Numbered from the stretch's first letter, positions 1 through 6,812 are shown. The stretch: DNA of 9,012 nucleotides from an uncultured Eubacteriales bacterium (GCA_900556195.1 USOJ01000025.1:1-9012), one strand, 5' to 3'. The notes: generated by a model from the letters alone, not told the origin. Made by a program: numbers and translations.

Positions 1-383
1 ATTTCGTTGAAAATCTTCTCGATAAGGGGGTGACGAACGCCGGCAGTTCTGTTCTTGAACTCGGTCATGGTTTCTTTACCGCGTTGTTCCTGAAGATCGT
101 AAACGAGAGTCATGATCTTTCTTCTCGCAGCAAGTTTCTTGGGCCCGTCTTTAAGCACTTTCGTGGTAACGTCTTTACCCTTTTTATCTTTAACGACTAC
201 GGTGTTTTCAACCGTATCGTCGTAGGTGTTCATTGCGAGAGTTATGATTTTTTCGGCGTAGGGGCGAAGTTCTTTCGCTCTGCCGAGAGTCGTTTCGAGT
301 CTTCCGTACCACAAAAGGTTAGAAGCCTGATTTCTTAAAACCGCTTTTCTCTGCGTGGTAGTCATACCTAATTTGCCCGACAT
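1..383 (-). CDS. rplQ: 50S ribosomal protein L17, long form (5' part, cut by window edge)
   Basis: L17 is a large-subunit protein that sits near the polypeptide exit tunnel. The ATG at 383 lies 4 bases after the rpoA stop, and an AGGAGG site within the end of rpoA lies 9 bases upstream of it. The 127 visible residues begin [18 protein letters not shown] and continue with [13 protein letters not shown] and EKIITLA, which match the L17 N-terminal core (QRKAMLRN, IETT, RAKE, ITLA). The family is usually 113 to 130 residues in total, but here the C-terminal core has not been reached by residue 127. By eye, about 29 extra residues sit at 51-84 and about 21 at 97-117, before the core resumes at [10 protein letters not shown]. 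The first insert looks like a strand-turn-strand ([16 protein letters not shown]). The 3' end lies outside the window. Identity is secure; the exact insert borders come from memory of the family, not from an alignment. Confidence 0.95.
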   Translation of the reverse strand, partial: MSGKLGMTTTQRKAVLRNQASNLLWYGRLETTLGRAKELRPYAEKIITLAMNTYDDTVENTVVVKDKKGKDVTTKVLKDGPKKLAARRKIMTLVYDLQEQRGKETMTEFKNRTAGVRHPLIEKIFNE

Positions 384-387
384 TGTA

Positions 388-1335
388 TTAGTCCTCCTTT
401 TCCGTTAGTGATAAACCGTAAGAGTTGAGTTTGGCGATAACTTCGTCGAGAGATTTTCTGCCGAGGTTTCTCACCTTTAACATATCGTCTACGGTCTTTT
501 TGGTCAAATCGTCAACCGTGTGAATATTTGCCCTTTTAAGACAGTTATACGAACGAACGGAAAGATCCATATCTTCTATGTTCATTTCTCTTATTTTCGT
601 TTCCATTCCCGCCTGGGAGGGCTTCAATATCGTGTCTTCAAGCACGTTGCTGAGCGAGAAGAGATTGATATGTTCGCTGAGTATCTGCGCGGCAAGGCTT
701 ATAATCTCTTTGCCCGAAAACGCGCCGTTGGTCCAGACTTCGAGCGTCAATTTATCGTAATCGGTATTCTGACCCACGCGAGTCGAATCGACGTTGTAAC
801 TGACCTTTTTAACGGGCGTGTAGATAGAATCGATCGCGATATAATCTATTTCGTCCGTCTTATTGTTGTCCGCGCCCTTGTAGCCGCGTCCTCTGCCTAC
901 GGTTATTTCCATATCGAGCACGCCGCCCTTGTCGATCGTACAGATGTACGCGTCGGGGTTAAGAACTTCTACTTCGCTGTCTTGCGCGATGTCGCCTGCG
1001 GTTACAACCGCGGGGCCGTTGACGGCAAGTTTAAGCACTTTTTTGAAGTCGGGTTGAGTAGTGGCAGTCTTGAAAGCGACGTTTTTGAGGTTAAGAATAA
1101 TCTCGGTAACGTCCTCTTTTATGCCCGCAACGGTCGAAAACTCGTGTTTTACGTCGCCGCTGAGGAACTTTATGCCTTGCGCCGCCGCGCCGGGGAGAGA
1201 CGCTAAAAGCGTTCTTCTGAGCGCGTTGCCGAGCGTTAAGCCGAAACCTTTTTCAAGCGGCTCTGCAACTATTTTCGCATAGCATCTGTCTTCGTTTTCG
1301 GTAACTTCTATCTTCGGCGTTTCTATTTCCATCAT
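388..1335 (-). CDS. rpoA: DNA-directed RNA polymerase alpha subunit
   Basis: The alpha subunit dimerises to start RNA polymerase assembly, and its C-terminal domain contacts upstream promoter DNA and activators. The 315 residues are the usual clostridial length. The N-terminal domain (about 1-230) has the dimerisation motif around [15 protein letters not shown] (27-41) and the glycine-rich [12 protein letters not shown] (147-158). A short linker is followed by the C-terminal domain (about 248-312), with [10 protein letters not shown] (259-268), where R261 corresponds to E. coli R265 of the DNA-binding surface, and VRNLGRKSL (288-296). Two ATG codons stand in tandem. The first lies 9 bases after an AGGAGG site (1345-1350) and is the better start, although the second may also be used. 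It sits between rpsD (38-base gap) and rplQ (4-base gap), the standard alpha-operon position. All family landmarks I looked for are present. Confidence 0.99.
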   Translation of the reverse strand: MMEIETPKIEVTENEDRCYAKIVAEPLEKGFGLTLGNALRRTLLASLPGAAAQGIKFLSGDVKHEFSTVAGIKEDVTEIILNLKNVAFKTATTQPDFKKVLKLAVNGPAVVTAGDIAQDSEVEVLNPDAYICTIDKGGVLDMEITVGRGRGYKGADNNKTDEIDYIAIDSIYTPVKKVSYNVDSTRVGQNTDYDKLTLEVWTNGAFSGKEIISLAAQILSEHINLFSLSNVLEDTILKPSQAGMETKIREMNIEDMDLSVRSYNCLKRANIHTVDDLTKKTVDDMLKVRNLGRKSLDEVIAKLNSYGLSLTEKED

Positions 1336-1373
1336 AGTAATATACCTCCTTTTTAATATTTCTTTGGTATATA

Positions 1374-2000
1374 TTATTTAGAATACAACTCGACGATCAT
1401 CTGTTCGTTGATTTGCGAATCGATATCTTCTCTGGTCGGAAGGGCAAGAATCTTGCCTTCGAGTTTTTCGGTATCGAAATCGAGCCATTTGGGCATTTTG
1501 CCGCTCTTCGCGGTTCCCTTTATGGATTCGAAATAAGGAGCGTCTTTCTTGGTTTCTTTAACCGCGACGACGTCGCCTACCTTAATCTCGTAAGAAGCGA
1601 TATCTACGGGACGGCCGTTTACGGTGAAGTGAGCGTGCGTAACGAGTTGTCTTGCCTGCGCGCGCGAAACCGCAATGCCCATTCTGTAAACGACGTTGTC
1701 GAGACGTCTTTCCAGAAGAGAAAGCATGTTTTCACCGGTGATACCCTTCATCTTATCGGCTTTGTCGTAGTACTCTCTGAATTGTTTTTCGAGTACGCCG
1801 TAAATTCTCTTGGTCTTTTGTTTTTCACGAAGTTGAAGTCCGTATTCGGAAACCTTCTTTCTGTCCGCTCCGTGCTGTCCGGGAGCAACCGGGCGTTTTT
1901 CGAACGGGCAGGACGTTTTATAGCACTTATCCCCTTTAAGGAATAACTTTCCGCCTTCGCGTCTGCATAAGCGGCATTTTGCGTCTGTATATTTAGCCAT
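1374..2000 (-). CDS. rpsD: 30S ribosomal protein S4, zinc-binding type
   Basis: S4 is a primary 16S rRNA binder that nucleates assembly of the 30S body and helps maintain decoding accuracy. In several bacteria it also represses its own mRNA. The 208 residues match the usual length. The N-terminus carries C9-X2-C12-X13-C26-X4-C31, the same spacing as the zinc site of Thermus thermophilus S4, so this is the zinc-retaining form. The S4 RNA-binding domain spans about 98-160 ([20 protein letters not shown], then [17 protein letters not shown]). The protein ends IVELYSK, as S4 normally does. The ATG follows a TAGGAGGT site that begins inside the stop region of rpsK. Having rpsD in the alpha operon fits clostridia rather than B. 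subtilis, and makes it a candidate controller of the leader ahead of rpsM. Confidence 0.99.
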   Translation of the reverse strand: MAKYTDAKCRLCRREGGKLFLKGDKCYKTSCPFEKRPVAPGQHGADRKKVSEYGLQLREKQKTKRIYGVLEKQFREYYDKADKMKGITGENMLSLLERRLDNVVYRMGIAVSRAQARQLVTHAHFTVNGRPVDIASYEIKVGDVVAVKETKKDAPYFESIKGTAKSGKMPKWLDFDTEKLEGKILALPTREDIDSQINEQMIVELYSK

Positions 2001-2018
2001 TGTTCTCGCTACCTCCTA

Positions 2019-2411
2019 TTATACTCTACGGCGTTTCGGCGGACGGCATCCGTTGTGGGGGATGGGGGATACGTCGGAAATAAGAGTTACCTCTAAACCT
2101 ACGTTGCCGAGAGCGCGGATAGCCGACTCTCTGCCTTGTCCCGGACCTTTTACGAATACTTCGACCGAACGAAGTCCGTGTTCCATAGCCGCTTTCGCAG
2201 CGGTTTCCGAAGCCTGTTGAGCGGCGAACGGAGTGCTCTTTCTCGAACCTTTATAGCCGAGCGCGCCCGCGCTGCACTGCGTGATGGCGTTTCCGTTGGC
2301 GTCGGTTACGGTTACTATGGTGTTATTGAACGAGGATTGGATATGAACCTGTCCTTTATCAACGTTTTTAAGTTCTTTACGTTTCTTTACGACTTTCTTT
2401 GCGACAGCCAT
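2019..2411 (-). CDS. rpsK: 30S ribosomal protein S11
   Basis: S11 lies on the 30S platform, next to S7 and S18, near the E site and the mRNA exit path. The 130 residues match the family length. After a basic N-terminal tail (1-20) come the conserved [16 protein letters not shown] (22-37) and [17 protein letters not shown] (49-65). The [14 protein letters not shown] segment (89-102) and the C-terminal [15 protein letters not shown] follow. The Asn-Gly pair at 120-121 corresponds to the site known in E. coli to form isoaspartate. The ATG has an AAGGAGGA site about 9 bases upstream, and the gap to rpsM is 18 bases. Nothing unusual was seen. Confidence 0.99.
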   Translation of the reverse strand: MAVAKKVVKKRKELKNVDKGQVHIQSSFNNTIVTVTDANGNAITQCSAGALGYKGSRKSTPFAAQQASETAAKAAMEHGLRSVEVFVKGPGQGRESAIRALGNVGLEVTLISDVSPIPHNGCRPPKRRRV

Positions 2412-2429
2412 TGTTTAGTCCTCCTTCAA

Positions 2430-2807
2430 TTATTTGGTAGCGGTCTTCTTCTTGGCGACCGTACGACGCGGACCTTTTCTCGTTCTCGCGTTTCTCTTGG
2501 AACTCTGACCTCTTACGGGTAAGCCCTTTCTGTGTCTTACGCCGCGATAGCAGCCGATTTCCATAAGTCTTTTGATGTTAAGGCTTACTTCGCTTTTAAG
2601 TTCGCCTTCTACTTTAAGGTGATGTTCGATATACTCTCTGAGTTTCGCAACGTCGTCCTCGGTAAGGTCTTTAACTCTTACGTCGGGATTAACGCCCGTT
2701 TCTTTGAGTATTTTCTGAGCGGTGGGTCTGCCGATACCGTATATATAGGTGATACCGATTTCAACGCGCTTTTCTCTTGGTAAATCTACGCCGGCAATAC
2801 GAGCCAT
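2430..2807 (-). CDS. rpsM: 30S ribosomal protein S13
   Basis: S13 is in the 30S head, forms bridges to the 50S subunit (L5), and its basic C-terminal tail reaches the P-site tRNA. The 125 residues are typical. It starts [18 protein letters not shown], followed by the helix-two-turn-helix segment [14 protein letters not shown] (21-34), then [16 protein letters not shown] (86-101) and a lysine/arginine-rich tail. The stretch normally read as GQRTKTNARTRKG is [13 protein letters not shown] here (100-112), an unusual local change in a very conserved, rRNA-contacting part. GGAGG at 2816-2820 lies 8 bases before the ATG. As the first gene of the alpha group, it follows an 89-base gap containing a GC-rich hairpin, where S4-dependent control acts in E. 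coli. Confidence 0.99.
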   Translation of the reverse strand: MARIAGVDLPREKRVEIGITYIYGIGRPTAQKILKETGVNPDVRVKDLTEDDVAKLREYIEHHLKVEGELKSEVSLNIKRLMEIGCYRGVRHRKGLPVRGQSSKRNARTRKGPRRTVAKKKTATK

Positions 2808-2896
2808 TTGTATATCCTCCGAATTTTTTTAATAAATAATTTTTTTGTTTGAGTGGACGCGTTTTTCACGCGCCGTAAAAATCAAAAGTAAATCCG
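2808..2896 (-). promoter_or_regulatory. Gap ahead of rpsM: GC hairpin plus A/T-rich leader, candidate S4-type autoregulatory leader
   Basis: This is the spacer between the rpmJ stop and the rpsM start. On the transcribed strand it contains GGCGCGT-GAAAA-ACGCGTCC (2855-2874), a 7-bp stem with one bulged T. An A/T-rich run then leads to the GGAGGAT ribosome-binding site. Upstream TTTTTAC can pair instead with GTGAAAAA (one bulged G), which would open the GC stem, so two alternative folds exist. No U-tract follows the stem, so it does not look like a terminator. In E. coli, S4 binds a pseudoknotted leader at this point of the alpha operon. That this leader is related in function is inference; I cannot show homology. 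Confidence 0.4.
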
Positions 2897-3013
2897 TTAG
2901 CCTTGTCTTTGTTTATGGCTCTTGTTCTTGGAACAAATGACCATAACTTTGCCTTCTCTTTTAATGACTCTGCATTTGTCGCACATGGGTTTTACTGATG
3001 GTCTTACTTTCAT
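2897..3013 (-). CDS. rpmJ: 50S ribosomal protein L36, zinc-binding type
   Basis: L36 is the smallest large-subunit protein and contacts 23S rRNA near the base of the L7/L12 stalk. I translated this short gene directly from the sequence: 38 residues beginning [14 protein letters not shown] and ending SHKQRQG, followed by TAA. The zinc ligands C11-X2-C14-X12-C27-X4(KNKS region)-H33 are all present, so it is the zinc-containing (C+) form. The C27-to-H33 interval matches the E. coli protein. Its ATG is preceded at 9 bases by GGAGG (3023-3027) within an A-rich stretch. It sits between infA (40-base gap) and rpsM (89-base gap), the standard position for the gene. Confidence 0.98.
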   Translation of the reverse strand: MKVRPSVKPMCDKCRVIKREGKVMVICSKNKSHKQRQG

Positions 3014-3022
3014 TTTGAAAAT

Positions 3023-3027
3023 CCTCC
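3023..3027 (-). promoter_or_regulatory. Ribosome-binding site of rpmJ
   Basis: GGAGG lies 9 bases before the rpmJ ATG within the context AAAAAAATCGGAGGAT. The rpsM site at 2816-2820 has nearly the same context (AAAAAAATTCGGAGGAT), so the two sites look like copies of one strong translation-start layout. It supports the 38-residue L36 reading. Confidence 0.85.
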
Positions 3028-3053
3028 GATTTTTTTGTGGTTATAAAATTGGG

Positions 3054-3275
3054 TCAGTTTTTGCTACGCCATACTATTCGACCTTTCGTCAGATCGTACG
3101 GACTCATTTCGATTTTTACCGAATCTCCGGGAATTATCTTTATATAATTCATACGGAGTTTACCCGAAATGTAAGCGGTTATCACGAAGCCGTTCGTAAG
3201 TTTAACCTTGAACGTCGCGTTCGGTAACGCTTCTTCGATAACGCCTTCCGCTTCGATTACGTCGTCTTTTGACAC
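3054..3275 (-). CDS. infA: Translation initiation factor IF-1 (GTG start)
   Basis: IF-1 occupies the 30S A site during initiation and works with IF-2 and IF-3. The 73 residues fit the family and form a single S1-like OB fold. Landmarks are [20 protein letters not shown] (3-22), [16 protein letters not shown] (36-51) and the signature [10 protein letters not shown] (58-67). The start codon is GTG: a GGAGGAG site (3284-3290) precedes it, and translation from there gives the normal N-terminus with no in-frame ATG nearby. It is the only non-ATG start among the genes whose start is visible here, which may lower its expression relative to the ribosomal proteins. The upstream gap to map is 127 bases, the largest in the window. 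The stop is TGA. Confidence 0.98.
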   Translation of the reverse strand: MSKDDVIEAEGVIEEALPNATFKVKLTNGFVITAYISGKLRMNYIKIIPGDSVKIEMSPYDLTKGRIVWRSKN

Positions 3276-3402
3276 AGTATAATCTCCTCCAATTCTATTT
3301 TAACGGGCAACGCCCTATTACTCTACCGCGCGCAGTCAGCGTCTTCCTTTAAGTTAAAGTTTACACTTTTTACCATCAGAATTTGCGCGCGCGATTTTTG
3401 CT
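3276..3402 (-). promoter_or_regulatory. 127-base gap between map and infA with inverted repeats, possible infA leader
   Basis: No coding sequence is seen in this gap. The transcribed strand holds two complementary GC arms, CGCGCGCA and TGCGCGCG (plus-strand 3384-3391 and 3327-3334), that can form an 8-bp stem around a 49-base loop. Inside that loop two mutually exclusive small hairpins are possible: AAAGT/ACTTT (3356-3369) and CTTTA/TAAAG (3347-3359). A GGGC-GTT-GCCC hairpin (3305-3315) follows just before the infA Shine-Dalgarno site. Many clostridia have a KOW-domain RNA-binding protein gene here, and this gap is too short for one. I could not find a good -35/-10 pair. A regulatory role is inference. 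Confidence 0.35.
3284..3290 (-). promoter_or_regulatory. Ribosome-binding site that fixes the GTG start of infA
   Basis: GGAGGAG ends 8 bases before the GTG at 3275. No ATG or TTG in the correct frame lies at a similar distance, so this site decides the start. Confidence 0.85.
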
Positions 3403-4140
3403 TTATAACGTGAGTATTTCTACACCGTTGTCGCCGATTAAAACGCTGTTTTCGTAATGCGCCGACGGTTTGCCGTCGCGGGTTACGCATTTCCAGCCGT
3501 CTATATCGACTTCGTATCCGCCCATATTTATCATGGGCTCGATCGCGATCGTCATATTGCGTTTAAGCCTTACGCCCGTTCCTCTCTTGCCGTAGTTGGG
3601 TACGGACGGATCTTCGTGCAGGCGTCTGCCTACTCCGTGTCCCACCATATCCCTTACGACCGAAAAGCCGTTCGCTTCGGCGTGGGCCTGTACCTGCGCG
3701 CCTATATCGCCTATCGCGCTGCCGATACATATACCCTTTATCCCTTCGAAAAAGCACTCTCTCGTAACGTCGATGAGTTTCTTCTTTTCGGGGCTTATAT
3801 GCCCTACGTAAAGACTTCTCGCCGCGTCGCCGTGGAAACCGTTGAAATACGCGCCCACGTCAACGCTTACGATCATATCTTCCTCTATTATCCTGTCCGA
3901 CGGAAAGCCGTGAACGACCACTTCGTCGATCGATATACAGGTCGCGGTCGGAAAACCGCCGTACCCCAGGAAAGAAGGAGTCGCCCCGCAGGAAACGATA
4001 TAGTCGTGAGCAATCTTATCGAGTTCCCTCGTTGTCATGCCGACTTTTATCTTGTCCTGACAGAGATTGAGAACGTCTCTTACTATCGCGCAGGGTTTGC
4101 GCATAAGTTCGATCTCTTTATCGCTTTTAATGTATATCAT
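3403..4140 (-). CDS. map: Methionine aminopeptidase, type I
   Basis: This cytoplasmic metalloprotease removes the initiator methionine from new proteins when the second residue is small. The 245 residues have the pita-bread fold of the type Ia enzyme, without an N-terminal extension. The five metal ligands are visible: D94 (VSVDVGAYFNG), D105 (FHGDAARS), H168 (MVGHGVGRRLHEDP), E201 (AIEPM) and E230 (HYENSVLI). The substrate-site histidines correspond to H77 (VVVHGFP) and H175. The ATG lies 3 bases after the adk TGA, with only a weak AGG upstream, so translation is probably coupled to adk. The neighbouring secY, adk and infA genes are its usual companions. The 127-base gap that follows separates it from infA. 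Confidence 0.99.
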   Translation of the reverse strand: MIYIKSDKEIELMRKPCAIVRDVLNLCQDKIKVGMTTRELDKIAHDYIVSCGATPSFLGYGGFPTATCISIDEVVVHGFPSDRIIEEDMIVSVDVGAYFNGFHGDAARSLYVGHISPEKKKLIDVTRECFFEGIKGICIGSAIGDIGAQVQAHAEANGFSVVRDMVGHGVGRRLHEDPSVPNYGKRGTGVRLKRNMTIAIEPMINMGGYEVDIDGWKCVTRDGKPSAHYENSVLIGDNGVEILTL

Positions 4141-4143
4141 TTT

Positions 4144-4764
4144 TCAGCCTAACTTTTCAACGATAGTTCTGAACACGTCGTCGATATTGCCGTCGCCGTC
4201 GATATTGACCAGCACTCCGCGTTTTTCGTAATACTCTACGAGCGGGGCGGTCTGTTCGACGTAAACGTCTAAACGACTTTTAACCGTTTCTTCGTTGTCG
4301 TCGGCTCTCTGAACGAGGTCGCCGCCGCATTTGTCGCAATCGGTTTTGCCGCCTAAATAATCGACGTGATACGATTCGCCGCACTTGCCGCAAACTCTTC
4401 TGCCCGTTATCCTTCTCATGAGTTTATGAAGAGGAACGTCTATGTTGACTACCTTGTCTACCGAGGAAAATTCGTCCAGCGCTTTCGCCTGTTTCACGTT
4501 TCTCGGAAACCCGTCGAGCAGATAACCGTTTGCGCAATCGGCTTCTTCGAGCCTTGCTTTGACTATCTTTATCGTTACTTCGTCGGGGACGAGTTGACCT
4601 TTGTCTATATAGGATTTCGCCTCAACCCCGATCGGAGTACGTTCTTTGATGTTTTTTCTGAAAATGTCGCCCGTGGACACGTGCGGAATTTTAAGGCCTT
4701 CGGCAAGTCTTACGGCTTGCGTGCCTTTGCCCGCGCCGGGCGCCCCTAACAAGACTATCTTCAT
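4144..4764 (-). CDS. adk: Adenylate kinase, zinc-binding LID type
   Basis: Adenylate kinase interconverts ATP plus AMP with two ADP and keeps adenine nucleotides in balance in the cytoplasm. The 206 residues begin MKIVLLGAPGAGKGTQ, with the P-loop at 7-15. STGD (30-33) and DGFPRN (84-89) line the AMP site. The LID (about 122-157) carries C125-X2-C128 and C143-X2-C146, a four-cysteine zinc site typical of Gram-positive enzymes. RADDNEETVKSRL (153-165) supplies the catalytic arginines. The protein is somewhat shorter than the usual 212 to 217, partly because the loop between the cysteine pairs is 14 residues rather than about 16. The ATG lies 1 base after the secY TAA, and the nearest purine-rich site (AAGGA) is about 13 bases away, so coupling to secY is likely. 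Confidence 0.99.
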   Translation of the reverse strand: MKIVLLGAPGAGKGTQAVRLAEGLKIPHVSTGDIFRKNIKERTPIGVEAKSYIDKGQLVPDEVTIKIVKARLEEADCANGYLLDGFPRNVKQAKALDEFSSVDKVVNIDVPLHKLMRRITGRRVCGKCGESYHVDYLGGKTDCDKCGGDLVQRADDNEETVKSRLDVYVEQTAPLVEYYEKRGVLVNIDGDGNIDDVFRTIVEKLG

Positions 4765-4765
4765 C

Positions 4766-6115
4766 TTATTTAAGGAATCCTTTATGCGCTTTCATCATAA
4801 TCTGCGATTCGAGAGCGGTGTTGAATTCTATCGCAACCGATACGCAGATGAGCATTCCCGTTGCGCTGAACGCGCCCGAACTTGCTTTCGCCGGAAGTAT
4901 AAGGTTAAGAACCACCGTCGGGATAAGAGCAAGCAACGCAAGGAAGATTGCTCCGAAAAGCGTGAGTCTGTCGTTTATCTTTTTGAGATAATCGGCAGTC
5001 GGCTTGCCCGGTCTTATACCGGGGATAACCCCGCCGTTTTGCTGTATCGTCTTCGAGATGTCTTCGGGATTGAATTGAATCTGCGAATAGAAGAACGCGA
5101 AGAATACGATGAACAGACAAAGTACGATCGCGTAGAACGGAAAACTCGAATTCGCGCCGAGCCACTTACTCCACCAAGCCGAACCGTTCTGCCATCCGAC
5201 GAGGGCGAAGATAAGTTCGGGGAAGGAGAGGATCGAGAACGCGAAGATGAGCGGCATAACGCCGTTGGCGTTGACCTTTATCGGAATAACTGTCGACTGA
5301 CCGCCGTACATCTTGTTGCCCTTGATCTGTTTCGCGTACTGAACCGAAATCTTTCTTTCGGCAAGTTCCACCCATACGATCGCCGCGAATACCACGACGA
5401 TTATTACGAGATAGCCTACGAAACGAAGAAGTTCGAGTTTATCGTTGGAATCGAAGTTTACGCTAAAGATCGTATTACATTCCTTAACGAAGAATTCACC
5501 CGCAGAAGCAATGATACCCGCGAAGATAAGGAGCGAAATACCGTTGGATACGCCGTGGTCGGTTATTCTTTCGCCGATCCACATAGTGATACAGGTACCT
5601 GCGGTGAAGAAAAGAACTATCATGACGTACGCAAGGAACGTCTGGAATCTGCCCGCTTCCGCCGCGCCGCCCGCCAGAAGTCTGACGAGTTGTCCTTTTT
5701 CGATAGACGTACTACCGTAACTGACGAGGATACCTATCGATTGAATTATCGCAAGCAAGAGGGTGATATAACGAGTGATGTTCGCTATTTTCTTTCTGCC
5801 CTCTTCGCCCTGTTTGGATAATCTTTCGAGGGGAGGAATCGCAACTGCAAGGAGTTGGATGATAATCGAGGAGTTGATGTACGGTCCGATACCCATTGCG
5901 AAAAGCGTGCCTTGCGCGAGCGAGCCGCCCGTCATCATACTCATGATCTGAAGATAAGAAGTATTATGGAGCGTCTCGTTTGCAAGAAGTTCGGAGCCGA
6001 TACCGGGAACGGGTATATAACAACCTATTCTGTAAAGCAGGAGGAACAGAAGCGTCCACCAAATCTTTATTCTTATCTCTTTGACCTTAAATGCTTTTTT
6101 TAACGTTTCGAACAT
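4766..6115 (-). CDS. secY: Preprotein translocase subunit SecY
   Basis: SecY is the channel of the general secretion system in the cytoplasmic membrane, working with SecE, SecG, the SecA motor and ribosomes. The 449 residues contain ten hydrophobic segments, beginning near 18-36 and ending near 415-434. Family signatures are MGIGPYINSSIIIQLL (74-89), WIGERITDHGVSNGISLLIF (179-198), the cytoplasmic YGGQSTVIPIKVNANGVMP loop into TM7 (270-288), and GGVIPGIRPGKPTADYL (361-377), the loop contacting SecA and ribosome. The end LESQIMMKAHKGFLK is the typical C-terminus. The start has GGAGGTGG just upstream. It follows rplO at 22 bases and precedes adk at 1 base. No missing segment or frameshift is seen. 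Confidence 0.99.
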   Translation of the reverse strand: MFETLKKAFKVKEIRIKIWWTLLFLLLYRIGCYIPVPGIGSELLANETLHNTSYLQIMSMMTGGSLAQGTLFAMGIGPYINSSIIIQLLAVAIPPLERLSKQGEEGRKKIANITRYITLLLAIIQSIGILVSYGSTSIEKGQLVRLLAGGAAEAGRFQTFLAYVMIVLFFTAGTCITMWIGERITDHGVSNGISLLIFAGIIASAGEFFVKECNTIFSVNFDSNDKLELLRFVGYLVIIVVVFAAIVWVELAERKISVQYAKQIKGNKMYGGQSTVIPIKVNANGVMPLIFAFSILSFPELIFALVGWQNGSAWWSKWLGANSSFPFYAIVLCLFIVFFAFFYSQIQFNPEDISKTIQQNGGVIPGIRPGKPTADYLKKINDRLTLFGAIFLALLALIPTVVLNLILPAKASSGAFSATGMLICVSVAIEFNTALESQIMMKAHKGFLK

Positions 6116-6137
6116 TTTCCACCTCCGCTACGGGTTA

Positions 6138-6584
6138 TCAAACCTGTTCGCAAGTACCGCCGGCTTTTTCGATAGCCTCTTTGGCGGCAGCGGAGAACTT
6201 GGCTGCCTTAACGGTTAAGGCAACGTTCAGTTCGCCGCCTGCAAGCACTTTAAGACCTGCAGCGTTTTTGACTTCTTTGATAAGACCCGCGTCAAGCAAA
6301 GTCTCGAAGTCTACGACAGCGTTTGCTTCGAATGCGGAAAGTTGTTCAAGATTTACTACAGCGTAAACCTTTCTGAAATGATTGTTGAATCCGCGTTTGG
6401 GAACTTTTCTCGTCAAGGGCATCTGACCGCCTTCGAAACCGGGTCTGACGCCGCCGCCGCTTCTCGCCCACTGACCCTTATGACCTTTACCCGAGGTCTT
6501 GCCGAGTCCGGAACCGATACCGCGACCGAGTCTTTTGGCGGAGGTTCTCGAACCTTCCGCGGGACTTAACGTATCTATTCTCAT
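6138..6584 (-). CDS. rplO: 50S ribosomal protein L15
   Basis: L15 is a late-assembly large-subunit protein whose extended glycine- and arginine-rich N-terminal arm runs through 23S rRNA. The 148 residues match the usual length. The signature region includes [20 protein letters not shown] (18-37), then [20 protein letters not shown] (40-59) and PKRGF (62-66). The globular domain (about 75-148) ends in the expected [20 protein letters not shown] helix and tail. W39 stands where Lys or Asn is common (HKGQ-x-ARSGG). The ATG is preceded by AAGGAAGG, slightly weaker than the AGGAGG of its neighbours and fused to the rpmD stop. The stop is TGA. It lies just upstream of secY, as in nearly all bacteria. 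Confidence 0.99.
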   Translation of the reverse strand: MRIDTLSPAEGSRTSAKRLGRGIGSGLGKTSGKGHKGQWARSGGGVRPGFEGGQMPLTRKVPKRGFNNHFRKVYAVVNLEQLSAFEANAVVDFETLLDAGLIKEVKNAAGLKVLAGGELNVALTVKAAKFSAAAKEAIEKAGGTCEQV

Positions 6585-6596
6585 AGTCTGCCTTCC

Positions 6597-6800
6597 TTAC
6601 GCCTGTTCGACCTTTACGAGATGAGCGACGAGAGCAAGTTGACCTTGCAACGCCGCGTTATCCGTGAAGACCTTCGACTGATTTATTTTGTGAAGTCCGA
6701 GCGCTTCGCATACCGCCTTCTGCTTGGGAAGGCACGCGATAGTGCTTTTAACGAGGGTAACTTTCAATTTAGCGACCGATTCAGTTTTCTTCTTAGCCAT
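6597..6800 (-). CDS. rpmD: 50S ribosomal protein L30, with short N-terminal extension
   Basis: L30 is a small 50S protein found in many but not all bacteria, always between S5 and L15 in this cluster. The 67 residues include the core LKVTLVKSTIACLPKQKAV (12-30), ALGLHKINQSKVFTDNAAL (33-51) and the closing VAHLVKVEQA. The usual length is 58 to 61; the extra residues form a charged leader, MAKKKTESV. AGGAGG (6808-6813) lies 7 bases before this ATG and no later in-frame ATG exists, so the long form is well supported. The normally conserved IG(R/T) after the KS motif reads IAC here, a divergence in the rRNA-binding turn. The Shine-Dalgarno site overlaps the rpsE stop codon. Confidence 0.96.
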   Translation of the reverse strand: MAKKKTESVAKLKVTLVKSTIACLPKQKAVCEALGLHKINQSKVFTDNAALQGQLALVAHLVKVEQA

Positions 6801-6812
6801 CTGAAAGCCTCC

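Noticed and set aside
1..383. rplQ (and rplE at the right edge) as pseudogenes because they have no complete frame
   Set aside because: Both frames stay open up to the window edge and keep family motifs, so they are simply cut by the window.
520..1206. A 228-codon open frame on the plus strand, opposite rpoA
   Set aside because: It overlaps a full-length, well-conserved rpoA, resembles no known family, and lacks a Shine-Dalgarno site. Similar antisense frames opposite rpsD, map, adk and rpsE were rejected for the same reason.
2855..2874. GC hairpin between rpmJ and rpsM as an intrinsic terminator
   Set aside because: No U-tract follows the stem on the transcribed strand (it is followed by ACTCAAACAAA), and none follows on the other strand, so it does not fit a Rho-independent terminator.
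3385..3393. Alternating GC run as a Z-DNA or special structural site
   Set aside because: Nine bases is too short to argue for this; it is treated only as one arm of the possible leader stem.
3276..3402. A promoter for infA in the 127-base gap
   Set aside because: TAGAAT at about 3292-3297 resembles a -10 box, but no -35 box stands at 16 to 18 bases and the start of transcription would fall in the Shine-Dalgarno site. Other candidates were no better.
4772..4782. AAGGATTCCTT palindrome at the secY/adk junction as a control hairpin
   Set aside because: It has essentially no loop, and the bases encode the conserved KGFLK end of SecY, so it is most likely chance.
4646..5821. A 391-codon open frame on the plus strand, opposite secY
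   Set aside because: Its translation is rich in Arg, Glu, Asp and Tyr with no recognisable domain, as expected from the reverse of a hydrophobic, biased coding sequence. secY is complete and clearly real, and no ribosome-binding site supports the opposite frame.
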